64,000 bases of DNA from Ryuthela nishihirai (GCA_038380435.1 JAWZYU010000028.1:28070201-28134200); one strand, 5' to 3'; shown: positions 40,430 to 53,140, counted from the stretch's first letter. Numbers and translations: made by a program. The notes: generated from the sequence alone by a model not told the origin.

Positions 40430-43400
40430 CTCATCATCATCTTCAAGCACCAATGGGATACGGAGTTCCGATCAGACCGTGCAATTTAGTTCTCCAAGCA
40501 TATCTGTCATGAGCTACATCTGCTGCATCTGGCCACTGCACACCAATTCTAACAAGATCCTGTTTGACATTGTCTGCCACCGCATCCTAGGTCTCCTTTC
40601 TGAGGCCTGTAAGCACACTGCTCATAACCCTTATTCACTAATCAATAATTATATATATGAGCAACATGGGCAAACCAATGGAGTTTCTCTCCCTGCACAA
40701 TATGCTGCATAAAGAAGGTTGCCGAATCCTTTGCATAGCTTCATCATTAGTTACAAAGTTGAACCACCTAATGCCCAAGATACTGCGTAGAGCATCTAGA
40801 ATCAAAGGCATCAAGTTTCCTGTTATTCTTGTTTACAAAGCTTCAAAGTTTCACTACCATAACTAACCCTAAAAAGAACCAAACTATTATACTGTCTAAT
40901 TTTAGTTTTTGGGTGTATACGCCCATTTCTGCACATTGTCCATAGATTCTTAAAGTCAAGCCAGCAATCTTTATTCGTCTGTTAATATCATGCCGCACAT
41001 CACTAGTATCTGTTACATAGCTCATAAGAAAATTAAACTGACACCTGCTCAAGACTGCAACCATTCAAATTAACTAAATCACAGCCTGTGTCACCAATTT
41101 TCAACACTTTAGTTTTCTCTCTGTAACAAAACCTACTTTACTTCCAATCTCATCAACAGCTCAAACGAAAGAGTTAATTTCATCAACATCATTTGCCAAA
41201 TGGGCTAATTCATCAGCATAATCTAAATCAGAAATCTTTGTATCTCCACACCATTTAAGACCAAAATCTTTCATTTGCAGTGAATTTCGCATAACATAAT
41301 CAATAACCAAACTAAAGAGAAAAAGAGACAAAATGCACCCTTGTCGAACGACAGAAAAAAATGCCAAATCAATTGCTACAAACCTTCCCAACTCTCATAC
41401 ACGACTCAGTGTTATTATTATGTTAACTATTTTGTCTGGTATTCTATACGATCACACAATTTAACCACAAATTATGAAGAACAGTATAGTCAAAAGACTT
41501 TTTAAAATCAATAAAATTTCACCAAAAGTTTCTGAAATTCTAAACATTTCTCAAGAACCTGCCTGAGTGAAAATATCTGATCTACACATCCCCTAGCACT
41601 TCTGAATCCACATTGCTCATCACGCAATTTACTGTCAACTAGATTCTTAATTCCATTAAGCACAATCATGCAAAGAACTTTACCTTAAACAGACAGTAAG
41701 CTGATACCCCTATAGTTATCACAAGAACTGCGATCATATTTTTTAAAAATAGAGATAATAATAACTGTGGTAAATCCTTAGGAACCATGCCTTTATTATA
41801 AAAGGTATTCAAAATTTCAGTCGTCCATGCGGCTGTTTATACAGCCACATGGACGACTAATATAGCCATAACAGAATCCTCGCTTTCTATAACCTTACCT
41901 TGTTTATCATTCAATCCCTTTATACCTGTCCGCTTTCTACCAAACAAAACATTAACTATATGTATATCTATATTATTATATTACTCTGCTGTTGTGCTAT
42001 GTAACTGCATCCTCGACTTTGTCAGACAAGCTATAAGCCAAAGATTCTTACCAGCAGTTAACTGATCCTTTACACATTATTGAGCTCTCTGTAATGTTTA
42101 CTATTAGGACTAGTAGGGTATTAATAATGAACATCCCTACAGCTCTTTCTTTCAGAAATAAGCTCAACTGCCTTATCACTCAAATAATACTGTTTCCTCT
42201 GTTCCTTTTTTCCTAAAAGAGTACTGTTAGTTTTCAAAAAAGCCTGTTTAAAACGGTCCCATTCTTCCTCATCTTCAGTTGTAAGCAAATCATGACTGTC
42301 ATAATGATTAAGTAATCTATTATGGTAAGCTTCAGCTATAACCGGGTTTTCAGATTTTCAGAATTAAAGGAAAATTTTCCAACCTCAGTAAAATCTTAAG
42401 TTTAATTTCCAAGACACTTTTAATAAGGTAATGGTCAGATCCAATTTCAGCTCCCCTATATGACCTGGTATTCCAAACAGAACTAGCCCATTTGCTGTTA
42501 ATTAATATATAATCAATCGTATTCTTATATAGCCTATCTGGTGAAACCCATGTATGCTTATGTATGTCACAATGTTTGTAATAAATGTTAGTTATTCTCA
42601 AACTATTTAGTTTACTCACGTGTAGGAGTTGTAAATTGCCATTGCAGCTACCAATACGCTACCAATACCACGAAGTATTACCTGTAGGAGTTGCCCATTG
42701 CAGCTACCAATAAAAAAATTACCTCTCCCCAAAAGTCAGAGTCAGTAGCAACTTTGGCATTGAAGTCACCTATAACAAGGGTAATGTCTCCTTTCCTGAC
42801 AGAATTCAAAACATCCTGAAGTTGTCCATAAAAGCTATCCTTCTCACAGGCATCCTCAATGGGGGTAAAACAGCAGATAACATTGAAGTCGCTTGTCGGA
42901 AATTTTGCTGTAAAAACCTTTCATTAATGTACTCATATCCTAGAAAAGCATAACTAGCGTGTCTGCTGATAAGTAGAACTACGCCTTCGAGATGCTTATT
43001 GTCTTCTCTCCATAAAAAGAGAAATTTAGGATTTTTTTTTTAAGAATCTAACCGTTATCTGTCCTCTTGCAAGCTGAGAATATTTAATTATAACGGTGGA
43101 TTTCTTATGTGAGGACATCAAGAAAATAATATCTATGCAGAGTCCTCACATTCCAACTACCTATGGAGAGAAAATGGTTAGTGGGATGTTTAAAGAAACT
43201 ATTTTTATTGAGAGAAGGTTGGGTTGCTTTACCTCTGAGCGGCACTTTTTTGCACACCTTGGGCTAAATGGCCAGGTCACGTGGACCCCGAAGGCTCAGA
43301 GAAGGTTGGGGGAGGGGACCCACTGGAACAGCTGTTGGGAGACAGATGGTAGCCTCCCGTCAAGGCCATCCAGCGTGTTCTTTAACGTGCACAGGGTATG

Positions 43401-43830
43401 GCTCTCCCGCACACGGGGCCACGGCTTAACGTCCCATCCGACGGACGGCGGCCTTTCCAAGCCCATCGGTGTCCCCTACTGACCGTGGGCAGGGCGGGGA
43501 ATATTGAGAGAAGGAATGCCGACAATAGCAAACAGCCCCCTAATCGTAAGCATGGGTAAAACACCCCTTTCTCTACCTCTAAAGGCTGAAACCATCTACA
43601 CTGGAAGACTTCTTTCCAATGTAGAATTTGACGATGCCCGTAGAAGCAAGAGTTCGGTTACCTGCGATGACTACTGCTCAGATTATCCACCAGCTGATAA
43701 AACATATCCTGTGAATCTATTCACTTGGGGCTGTCAACCCAGAAATGGAAAATATAACTGAAGATTTTCTTTCCACAGAAGCCTACAAGTGCAGCAAATT
43801 CAAGTTCCATAATCAAGCTCAGGTCTCTAA
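40430..43830 (-). pseudogene. RTE-like LINE copy A, degenerate
   Basis: On the minus strand the order is a 5' UTR (about 43830-43520, continuing after a SINE-A), endonuclease pieces (THTWVSP-like, IDYILINSKWASSV, GAEIGSDHYLIKSV; 42619-42350), RT pieces (VRQGCILSLFLFSLVIDY, DLDYADELAHLAND; 41391-41161) and a 3' region (MSYVTDTSDVRHDINRRI; about 41030-40960). The end has a GATGATGATGAG tail near 40432. Motif C reads YADE instead of YADD. There are many stops and frameshifts. The endonuclease/RT style resembles RTE/BovB-type LINEs; the clade is not certain. Confidence 0.75.
43219..43501 (-). repeat. SINE-A, head-less, 13-bp TSD, in the LINE copy A 5' UTR
   Basis: Flanked by TATTGAGAGAAGG at 43206-43218 and 43502-43514. 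It stops at gggcagggcggggaa, before the tRNA head. Confidence 0.94.
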
Positions 43831-44120
43831 ATGGTAGCTAGGTAGTCACTGGAAGGAGAGTTAGGCATCAATCTCCTGTGATGATGCATAGAACCGTCCA
43901 GGCCTAGTACCTAATGTCCGACCCCGCCTTCTCGTGGTGCAGACCGTTAGTACCTTTCAAAAGAGATACTCTCTTGTGGAAGTGAACGGAAGGGGAAGGC
44001 TGCCAGATTAGAGTGGCCTACTGATCTGGACAACTATGGCTACTTTTCTACCCTGTTGAGGAGTGGTCAACCACACAGGGTCCTGGTGCTGACCACATAA
44101 ACCCACTGGACTGGACAGAT
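43831..44120. other. Spacer between head-to-head LINE copies
   Basis: About 290 bases separating the 5' ends of LINE copies A and B; parts may be further 5' UTR of one copy. No gene is seen. Confidence 0.4.
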
Positions 44121-47100
44121 ATATGGCTCTGAGCTTGATTATGGATCCTGATTTTGCTGCACTGGTGGGCTTCTGCGGAGGGAAAATTTTCCTCTATGTT
44201 TTCTGTTTGTGGGTTGACAGCCCCAAGTGAATAGATTCACAGGATATGTTTATCAGCTGGTGGATAATCCTGAGCAGAGGTCATCGCAGGCACCTGAACT
44301 CTTTGCTTCTATTGGCATCGTCAAATTCTACATTGGAGGAAGTCTTCCAGTGTAGATGGCTTCAGCCTTTAGTGGTGGGGGAACAGGGCTTTGCCCCATG
44401 TCTGCGATTAGGGAGCTGTTTGATATTGTCGGCATTCCCTCTCTCAATAAACATAGTTTCTTTAAACATCCCACTAACCATTTTCTCTCCATAGATAGTT
44501 GGAATGTGAGGACTCTGCACAGAGCTTTTTCTCTTGATGTCCTCACACAAGAATTCCACAGTTATAATTTAGATAAGTTATAATAAAGGTCAGATTCTTA
44601 AAAATAATTTTAAATTTCACTTTTCAGGGAGGGACGACAATAAGCATCACCAAGGCGTGGGTCTGCTTCTCAGCAGACATGCTAGTGATGCTCTTCTAAA
44701 ATATGAGTGCATTAATGAAAGGTTTCTTACAGCAAAATTTCAGAGAAGCATTAAAGACTTGAATGTTATCTGCTGTTATGCCCCACTGAGAATGTCGATG
44801 AGGATGAGAAGGATAGGTTTTACGGACAACTTCAGGATTCCGCCAAGAAAGGAGATATTATCCTTGTTCTTGGTGACTTCAATGTCAAAGTTGGTACTGA
44901 CTCTGAACTTTGGGAAGGGATGATAGGCCCTTTTGGTATTGGTAGCTGCAATAGCAATGGGCAACGGTTGGGTTGTTTGGTTGTTTTACCTCTGAGTGGC
45001 ACTTTTTTGCACATCATGGGCTAAATGGCCAGGTCACATGGACCCCGAAGGGTCAGAGAAGGTTAGGGGAGAGGACCCACTGGAACAGCTGTTGGGAGAC
45101 AGATAGAAGCCTCCCGTCATGGCCATCCAGCATGTTCTTTAACGTGCACAGGGTATGGCTCTCCCGCACAGGGGGCCACGACCTAACGTCCAATCCGACG
45201 GACGGCGGACTTTCCAAGTCCATCGGTGTCCCCTACTGATCGTGGGCAGGGTGGGAAAATTTGACGAGATAAATCTCAACGCTGACTTAGCTGGGATGAC
45301 AGGTCACAAGGACCCCGAAGAATCAGAGAAGGTTGGGAGAGGAGGCCCACTGGAACAGCTGTTGAGAGACAGATGGTAGCCTTCCGTGAAGACCATCCAG
45401 CGTGTTCTTTAACGTGCAGAGGGTATGGCTCTCCCGCACACGGAATCACAGCTTAACGTCCCATCCGATGGGCGGCGTCCTTTCCAAGCCCATCGGTGTC
45501 CCCTACAGACCGTGGGCAAGGCGGGGAAATTTGCGGAGATAAATCTCAACGCTGACAGGGCTGGGACTCGAACTTGGGAACTACAGATTACGAGCCTGGC
45601 GCCATCCGACTGAGCCACCCCACCCCATAATTATACATGGGTTTCCCCTGATAGGCTGCATAAGAATATGATTCATTATATATTAATTAACAGCAAAATG
45701 GGCTGGTTTTGTTAGGAATACCAGGTTATATAGGGAAGCTGAAATTGGATCTGACCATTACCTTCTTAAAAGTATCTTGCAACTTAAACTTTATTTTTTA
45801 CTAAAGTTAAAAAATTTTCCTTTAATTCTGAAGCTCTGAAAGACTCAGTTATAGCTGCACCTTACCATAATAGATTACTTAATTATTATGACAGTCATGG
45901 TTTGCTTCCTACTGAAGTTGAGGAAGAATGTGACCGTTTTAAAGCAGGCTTCTTTGAAAACTAACAGTACTCTTTTAGGAAAAAAGGAGCAGAGGAAGCA
46001 GTATTATTTGAGTGATAAGGCACTTGAGCTTATTTTAGAAAGAAAGAACTGCAGGAATGTCCTTAATCAATACCCTACTAGTCCTAATAGAAAGCATTAC
46101 AGAGAACTTAATAAACGTGTAAAAGATCAGTTAGCTGCTGATAAGAATCTTTCTCTTATGGTTTGGTTGATGTAGTCGGGAAGCAGTTAGACAGCACAAC
46201 ATCAGAGTTCTACCTCTAGTTAATGTTTTGTGTAGTAGAAAATGGATATGTATACTGGGATTGAAAGATAAACAAGGTATAGAAGGTGAGGTTTCTGTCA
46301 TGGCTAGGTAGGCTGAGCATTTCAGTGATATTCTAAACAATGTGGTCATTTCTATTCCCATTGTTTGCAATGATGATAGATGCATTAATGGCTTTAATGC
46401 CGGCCCTATAACACAGTCAGAAGTTATTTTAGCGGATTCTAAACTTAAACTACATAAATCCCCAGGAATAGATCAAATTAGTACGGAAATACGTAGTGCT
46501 GGGAATGTTTCGCACATTCCCAGCCACATGGATGACTGAAATTTTGAATACCTTGTATGAGAAAGGCATGGTTCCTAAGGATTTTACCACTGCTATTATT
46601 ATCCCTATTTTTTAAAAAGGTGATTGCAGTTCTTCTGATAACTATAGGGATATCGGCCTACTTTCTGTTTTAGGAAAAGTTCTTTGCATGATTGTGCTTA
46701 ATAGAATTAAGAATCTGGTTGACAGTCAATTGCGTGATGAGCATGTGGATTCAGAAGTGGTAGGGGATGTGTGGATCAGAAATTTTCCCTTAGGCAGATT
46801 CTTGAGAAATGTTTAGAGTTTCAGAAACCTTTGGTTGCTAGCTTTGTTGATTTCAAAAAGGCTTTCGACTCTGTTCATCGTCATAATTTGTGGTTGTCAG
46901 ATCGTACGGCATACCAGACAAGTTAGTTAACATGATGAGTCTTGTGTGAGAATTGATAAGGCTTGTAGCAATTGATTTAACAATTTACAATTGCTTCTGG
47001 TGTTCGACAAGGGTGCATTTTGTCTCCTTTTCTCTTAGTTTGGTTGTTGATTATGTTACGCGAATTTCACTGGAAGAAAAAGATTTTCGCCTTAAAGATA

Positions 47101-47210
47101 CGAAATTTTCTGCTTTAGACCATGCTGATGATTTAGCCCTTTTGGCAAATGATGTTGAAGAGATCAACTGGTCACATTCGAGATGTGGATGAGACTAGTA
47201 GTAGAGAAGG
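44121..47210 (+). pseudogene. RTE-like LINE copy B, 5' and central part
   Basis: The 5' UTR (44121-44600) mirrors copy A's (shared tgtgaatctattcacttggg in opposite sense). Endonuclease pieces (LLLSRHASDALL, LVTSMSKLVL frames) run to about 44960, then SINE-A copies. More endonuclease, linker and RT follow (SGVRQGCILSPF-like, LDHADDLALLANDVEEI; to 47190). Motif C reads HADD. Stops and frameshifts are numerous. An unrelated arthropod repeat gene interrupts it after 47210; the 3' part resumes at about 49570. Confidence 0.75.
44964..45626 (-). repeat. Two SINE-A copies in tandem inside LINE copy B
   Basis: A copy ending in gctgacttagctgggatg (44964-45296) is followed by a second with a full head (45297-45626). 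About 80 bases of LINE are missing at the insertion compared with LINE copy C. Confidence 0.88.
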
Positions 47211-47629
47211 TTCGGTTATAAATAGAAAGAAAATTAAAGTGATGTAAACACTAGACAACAAATACAACCTTTTTTTTTAACATTGGTCAAACAGGATGTT
47301 TTTAACTAATTTTTGGGTGCTGAATTTAAATATGGCTGTGAAAAATCTACAGCAGGCAGTTATTTTTTTTAAAATTGCGGATTGATGTATTTCAAATATC
47401 AATGAATACACATATCTGGGAAATTAAAATAAATGTAACTATTTTATTAAATTGCAACTTAAAACTAATTAATTAATTGCATAATTAAAACGAAAATGTT
47501 TAGAAACATCATAGTTATAGCCCACTGAATATAGAGTAACAAATGAAATAATACTGAAACGCAAAATAAGGAAACATGGGTAGGGATCTTTTATACTTAC
47601 AAGAAAGTTCATTTTTGTCCTTTATGTGC
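47211..47629. other. Non-coding AT-rich stretch
   Basis: No gene or repeat recognised between LINE copy B and the arthropod repeat gene. Confidence 0.4.
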
Positions 47630-49400
47630 TGAGTTATCTTCCTTCTGCAAGAACCAGCAGTAGTGTCCCATTATTGATGTATCCCACCTGCCTTGGTATC
47701 TCTCCACTATGGTTCGGATATCCTGGTGAAATCTTTACCCTTGTTCATTACTGACAGCTCCTAAATTCTTGGGAAAGAAGTCGGATTCGAGAGCAAGAAA
47801 TGGATCTTCCAAGACATTCGGCAACCAAGATTTTTATAGTTTTTAGGAAGTTCTTGAATGAGCTGAGGGTAGTTTTCTTCTTTGTGATTCCCCAGAAAAC
47901 CCTGCACCACAGATGTGAAGGATTTCCATGCAGCGCGCTCCTTCATATTCAGTTTTTCTTCGAAGACAGTATTATTCAGTAGTTTCTTGATCTGAAGACC
48001 AACAAAGATCCATTCTTTGAATTTTGCATCACTTAGTTTTGGAAAATTTTCCTTTAAGTGCAAAACCTCTTTACCAGTTTCGTCCATAGCCTTTACGAAG
48101 TTCTTCATAAGCCCCAGCTTGATGTGAAGTGGAGGGAGCAGAACATCAGAGGGGTCAACTAGAGGTTTATACCTCGCATTACTCATTCCAGGAATAAAAA
48201 CATCACTTAGGCCAATCTTCTGTTTTGTAGTGTTCCTTTCTGGCCCTATTGTTCCGCAAACAGCAACATTTTGTGAAACCTCCTCAATGCCCGAGAAAGA
48301 GAGATAACTTTTAGGTCACCACATTTTGTCCACTAAAACTGGTCATGTTTTATAGCAGTGAGTATTTTTTCCATGCTTTCATAAGTTTCCTTCACTCCCA
48401 CAGCTTGTGTCAGTGGAATGGAAGATTTTTTTATTTTGTCACTGGAATGGAAGAGCTTTTAATACTGAATTTTTACGAATCTATAAATAGACGCCATTTC
48501 TTACGGTCGTGAGTTATTCCAATTTCTTCCATCAGCTGCGAAATATCTGTGCAGAAACACAAACCATCTTGCATCTCATAATAAGCAGATAAAGCCAAAA
48601 TTTCTCTTTCAACAGAGAAACTCTGGTACCCTTTGCCAGAAGATTCCATTCTTGAAATCATGAACCTAAATCTTCAGCTTGTTGTTTGGAAAGTCCTAGG
48701 TCTCGAACAAGATCATTCAGTTCAATTTTGCTGAATCAGATGAGGCTCGTCTAACCTTTTAGGTGTGTATGTAGGATCAGGAACTGTATGTGCCTCAAAG
48801 TCTTCCTCTGATGAATGTTAATACATCTCCTCCCAGTTGGTTGGAGGTGTTAGTGTAGGAAGATCTTCTCCATGAGGAACTAGCCTTATGGCTGAAGGCA
48901 CATTTGGATAGTGTATTTTAGTTTTGTTCGTTTTTGAAAAGCCCTACACTTTAGTTAAACAAAAATAACAATCATGCAAGTGACTAGTTGGCTAATGCAA
49001 AACCACGGGAACTGCAAAGGGCATGGATTTTATCCTTTCCTTTCAACTATTCACTAAGTCCAACAAAACACGAAATGTAGCACACACGTGGAGCCCATTG
49101 TTTTGTCCTGATCTCCAACATGACATCCAAAATACAAGTTAGAGGCTTTCTCACAATCTTTGTCAAAACGACCCTGGGATTTTAAGATATAACTTCCACA
49201 ACATAACAAATCTTATGTGGCCCATTACGACATCCGCGACGCTGCTTTGTGACATTTAAACGCCAAAATTCATTTTTCAACGTACAGCACGTGTTCCTCC
49301 TACAATGAGAACAATAAGAGTGGCGGTCTGAGGTTAGGTTACTGTTACATGTTTTCTCCCGCTTAGTAATCAGTGTTGCCAGCCACAAAGAGCAAAATAT
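47630..49400 (-). pseudogene. Degenerate member of a repetitive arthropod gene family of unknown function
   Basis: The longest open piece (48186-47761) has LPPLHIKLGLMKNFVKAMD, KLSDAKFKEWIFVGLQIKKL and NYKNLGCRMSWKIHFL. It continues in other frames as FPKNLGAVSNEQG, RFHQDI and RYQGRW (47760-47640). Upstream pieces read LCFCTDISQLMEEIGI and WRLFID (48661-48473) and GCHVGDQDKTM (about 49120). I recall this conserved string of motifs from many arthropod genomes as multi-copy hypothetical proteins; no catalytic role is established to my knowledge, and a transposon origin is possible. Here several stops and frameshifts break it. It sits inside LINE copy B. Confidence 0.65.
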
Positions 49401-49569
49401 TTAATATCCTCCCAGTTGCCTGGAGGTGTTGGTAAAGGAAGATGTTAATAGGAGTCAAAATGACCAATAACATAAAAACGTGACTTGCTAGCCATTTTTT
49501 AAGGCCAGATCTGAAATCAGCACCTGAAAAATAGTTAAAGGTAGCTGCAAATGTTCATGTTATAAAAAC

Positions 49570-49925
49570 CTTGTAAACCAGTGAAATTGGTCAAGCAGGC
49601 TGTGGTGTGGTTAATCTGAATGGCTGCACTCTTGAGGAAGTGTCTCAGTTTAATTATATTGGGAGCTATGTAAGAGATACTGGTGATGTGCAGCATGAGA
49701 TTAACAGAAGAATAGGGATTGCTGCTGGGACTTATAAGAATCTAAGTAGAGTGTAGAGAAATAGGCGTATAAACCTAAAAACTAAAATTAGACTGTATAA
49801 TAGTTTGGTTCTCTCTAGGGTTAGCTATTGTAATGAAACTTAGATGCTTTGTAAACAAGATAACAAGAAACTTAGATGTTTTTGATTCTAAATACTTACG
49901 CAGTATCTTGGGCATTAGGTGGTTA
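49570..49925 (+). pseudogene. RTE-like LINE copy B, 3' part
   Basis: It encodes LEEVSQFNYIGSYVRDTGDV and HEINRRIGIAAGTYKNLS, then NRRINLKTKIRLYNSLVLS, with one stop (TAG in place of Trp). These follow the RT domain in this LINE type. Confidence 0.75.
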
Positions 49926-49935
49926 AAGTTTATAA

Positions 49936-49965
49936 GTTGGGTTGGGTTGTTTTACCTCTGAGCGC
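49936..49965 (-). repeat. SINE-A tail remnant
   Basis: gttgggttgttttacctctgagcg only, joined to a short inverted repeat (gagcgcagttcgcgctc). Confidence 0.75.
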
Positions 49966-50340
49966 AGTTCGCGCTCAGAGGCCCTCTGTTACGCAGCCCC
50001 ATTTTCAGCAGGGTTCGATGTACTGTGTGTTGATAAATTACTCCCGTCACCGGCATTTAAATTAGGGACGATTTCCGCCACAGTATCCCTTCTGTTGGCT
50101 CGTACCATACGGGATAGACTTCACTTACCTTTAGCATCGATAAGCCTTGGTCGGCTCATACCTTGCCGGCGGTTCGTGGTTTCTCCCTCCTCGGACCACT
50201 TTTTGATGGTACTTACCACGGCTGACTGTGAGCACTCCATAAGCTTTGCAGTCTCGGAAATGCTCTGACCTAGTCGTCTGGCCATTATAATGTGGCCTTT
50301 GTCAAATTCACTTAAGTCCGTTGCCTTTCCCATCTGAAGA
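49966..50340 (-). pseudogene. Tc1-like transposase N-terminal fragment
   Basis: From ATG 50333 the frame reads [40 protein letters not shown] and [16 protein letters not shown], the helix-turn-helix DNA-binding region of Tc1-family transposases. It stops at about codon 70, after which VRANRRDTVAEIV continues in the complement. The catalytic domain is absent. Confidence 0.78.
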
Positions 50341-50378
50341 ACAAAAATAACTCTGATTAACAGAGCTCAGTGTCAGGT

Positions 50379-50766
50379 TTGGATTGGATTGTTTTACCTC
50401 TGAGCGGCACTTTTTTGCACACCATGGGCTAAATGGCCAGGCCACAAGGACCCCGAAGGCTCAGAGAAGGTTGGGGGAGGGGACCCACTGGAGCAGCTGT
50501 TGGGAGACAGATGGTAGCCTCCCGTCAAGGCCATCCAGCGTGTTCTTTAACGTGCACAGGGTATGTTTCTCTCGCACACGGGGCCACGGCTTAACGTCCC
50601 ATCAGACGGACGGCGGCCTTTTCAAGCCCATCGGTGTACCCTACTGACCGTGGGCTGGGCGGGGAAATTTTGCAGAGATAAATCTCAACGCTGACCCAGC
50701 TGGGACTCGAACCTGGGAATTACAGATTACGAACCTGGCGCGCTACCGACTGAGCCACCCCCGCCC
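50379..50766 (-). repeat. SINE-A, full length 388 bp, 13-bp TSD
   Basis: Flanked by CTCAGTGTCAGGT at 50366-50378 and 50767-50779. It has exactly the same length as the reference copy. Confidence 0.95.
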
Positions 50767-50899
50767 CTCAGTGTCAGGTGTTATTTATACCGTTTCATGA
50801 CTTTCACACGCGTCGTCGTTTACCTGCAGTTGCTTCGATTTGCATAAAGATGCGCTGGTTACAATGTTTTCGCTCTTCGGTGTATATATATATAATAGT

Positions 50900-51520
50900 A
50901 AATTCCTAGAGTAATTGGTAAAATTCAGGTAATATGTAAAAATTGGCATTTTGTTCTGTAAAATTGTGGGGAGTTGGCGAAATCGGGGAAACTTAGCCAA
51001 ATCTAGAGCTGTTGGCAAAATTCGAAGTCACTTGGTAAATTACAGGTGAGTTGTGAAAATTGGGATTGGTTTTGTGAAATTAAGGAGAACTGGAAAATTC
51101 GAGAACTCTTGGCAAAATCTAGTGTTGTTTGCAAAATTCGAAGCCGCTTGGTAAAATACAGGGGAGTTGTGAAAAACGTGCCTTTCTTGCGCAATTAAGA
51201 AGAGTTGATAAAATTCGAAGTGACTTGGAAATTAAGGGAAGATGTAAAAATTGCGATTTTTTTCTGTAAAATTACGGTGAGTTGGTAAAATCTAGGAGAA
51301 TTGGCAAAATCGAGGTAGTTGGCAAAATTCGAATCCACTTGGTAAAATACGGGCGGAGTTGTGATGATTGGGTTGTGAAATTAAGGGAAGTTGACAAAAT
51401 CGAAAAAACTTGGCAAAATTTTGGGAAGTTTGAAAAATTTGCAGTGACTTGGCAAATTCAGGGGAGATGTAAAAATTGAGATTGTGTTTGTGAAATTGAA
51501 GAGTGGTGTCAAAAGTGAAG
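50900..51520 (+). repeat. Degenerate tandem array, period about 110-116 bp
   Basis: The phrase aaaattcgaag/c, then acttggtaaaatacagg, gagttgtgaaaattg and tgtgaaattaagg, recurs at about 51017, 51133, 51210, 51324 and 51434. Within each unit a shorter motif (gttggcaaaattcg) is itself repeated. Unit divergence is high, so the array is old. The open frames across it are periodic and not genes. Confidence 0.8.
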
Positions 51521-51523
51521 CAA

Positions 51524-51917
51524 CTTGGGTTGTTTGGGTTGTTTTACCTCTGAGCGGCACTTTTTTTGCACACCATGGGCTAAATGGCCAGGTCACATGG
51601 ACCCCGAAGGCTCAGAGAAGGTTGGGGGAGGGGACCCACTGGAACAGCTGTTGGGAGACAGATGGTAGCCTCCCGTCAATGCCATCCAGCGTGTTCTTTA
51701 ACGTGCACAGGGCGGAGTTGGCTCTCCCGCACACGGGGCCACGGCTTAATGTCCCATTCGACGGATGGCGGCCTTTCCAAGCCCATCGGTGTCTCCTACT
51801 GACCGTGGGCAGGGCGGGAAATTTCGCGGAGATAAATCTCAACGCTGACCCAGCTGGGACTCGAACCTGGGAACTACAGATTACGAGCCTGGCGCGCTAC
51901 CGACTGAGCCACCCCCA
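51524..51917 (-). repeat. SINE-A copy, full length
   Basis: From cttgggttgtttgggttg to the head and cacccccaaattc; the end of the tandem array lies at its left edge. Confidence 0.92.
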
Positions 51918-52234
51918 AATTCAAGTGGGAACGAGTGAGGGAAACCTCATTTCACTGAGATTGAGTTTTCCTTTATACAGGAGTTATCCGCTGAATGGTG
52001 TCGAATATTGATTTCTATTCACTTATTAGTACTATGCACAGCCCTTCACTTTGGCACAGAGTATTTGGAATATTCCCAAAGGAAAACGGGATATCCTCTT
52101 ACGGTTCCTTTATTCATTGAAAGATAAAAAAAAAATGCGCATTACAAAAGTTGTGACAGAGATCGAAGGTTCACAATTGGTTTCAAGGAGTTTATTTTTA
52201 AGCTAGTATTTAGAAGTAAGAGTTTCCTAACTAT

Positions 52235-52608
52235 TGGGCGGCTCAGTCGGTAGCGCGCCAAGCTCGTAATCTGTAGTTCCGAGGTTCGAGTCCCAGCTGG
52301 GTCAGCGTTGAGATTTATCTCCGCAAAATTCCCGCCCACGGTCAGTAGGGGACACCGATGGGCTTGGAAAGGCCGCCGTCCGTCGGATGGGACGTTAAGC
52401 CGTGGCCCCGTGTGCGGGAGACCCATACCCTATGCACATTAAAGAACACGCTGGATGGCCTTGACGGGAGGCTACCATCTGTCTCCCAACAGCTATTCCA
52501 GTGGGTCCCCTCCCCCAACCTTCTCTGAGCCTTCGGGGTCCATGTGACCTGGCCATTTAGCCCATTGTGTGAAAAAAAATGCCGCTCAGAGGTAAAACAA
52601 CACAACAA
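52235..52608 (+). repeat. SINE-A copy, 9-bp TSD
   Basis: Flanked by CCTAACTAT at 52226-52234 and 52609-52617. The head has lost part of its GC-rich leader. Confidence 0.92.
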
Positions 52609-52820
52609 CCTAACTATGAGTTAAGTATATTACGTATGGTGGGGAAAAATGCCAACGCTTTCCATTTGCCGCTACAGTAAAGTTACTCCACAGAAATGGC
52701 ACTGGGGAATCACAATGTCCAAATCACAATGCCACAATCACAAATGGGGAATCACAATGCCAATGACACAAAGTTCACGTAGTTGGAGTTCGTTACTTCG
52801 ACCCCGAATAGTGTCAAAGT

Positions 52821-52856
52821 CAATGATCCAGTTTAATATATTAAACTGGATCATTG
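52821..52856. repeat. Perfect 36-bp palindrome
   Basis: caatgatccagtttaata and its exact complement meet without a spacer. It lies in intron 1 of the LRR gene, about 280 bases from exon 1. Confidence 0.95.
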
Positions 52857-53140
52857 CAATTGAGGCTAACCCCAAATGTACGGTGTCTATCCTAATATTT
52901 CGACATGCATCACAACCACGATACTCCGAATGCAAAACTAATGGTTCCGTTGTGCTACTTTATTTTCCATGTGTACTTTCCAGTTTTCTCAGCAACAATT
53001 TGTTTAACATTAATTACACGTTTTGCAGTTCCTCTGCGATTAACCTAGAGTTTGAAAAATAATTTCGAGAATAAACAATTTAACCTTACCAGTAATGATT
53101 GAAAATGCACAGAAAGACAAATGTAACTGAATGTACTTAC

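Noticed and set aside
47800..47982. Plus-strand frame across the arthropod repeat gene
   Set aside because: It is the complement of the recognisable minus-strand coding sequence.
51003..51194. Minus-strand frame in the tandem array
   Set aside because: Periodic translation of the repeat units.
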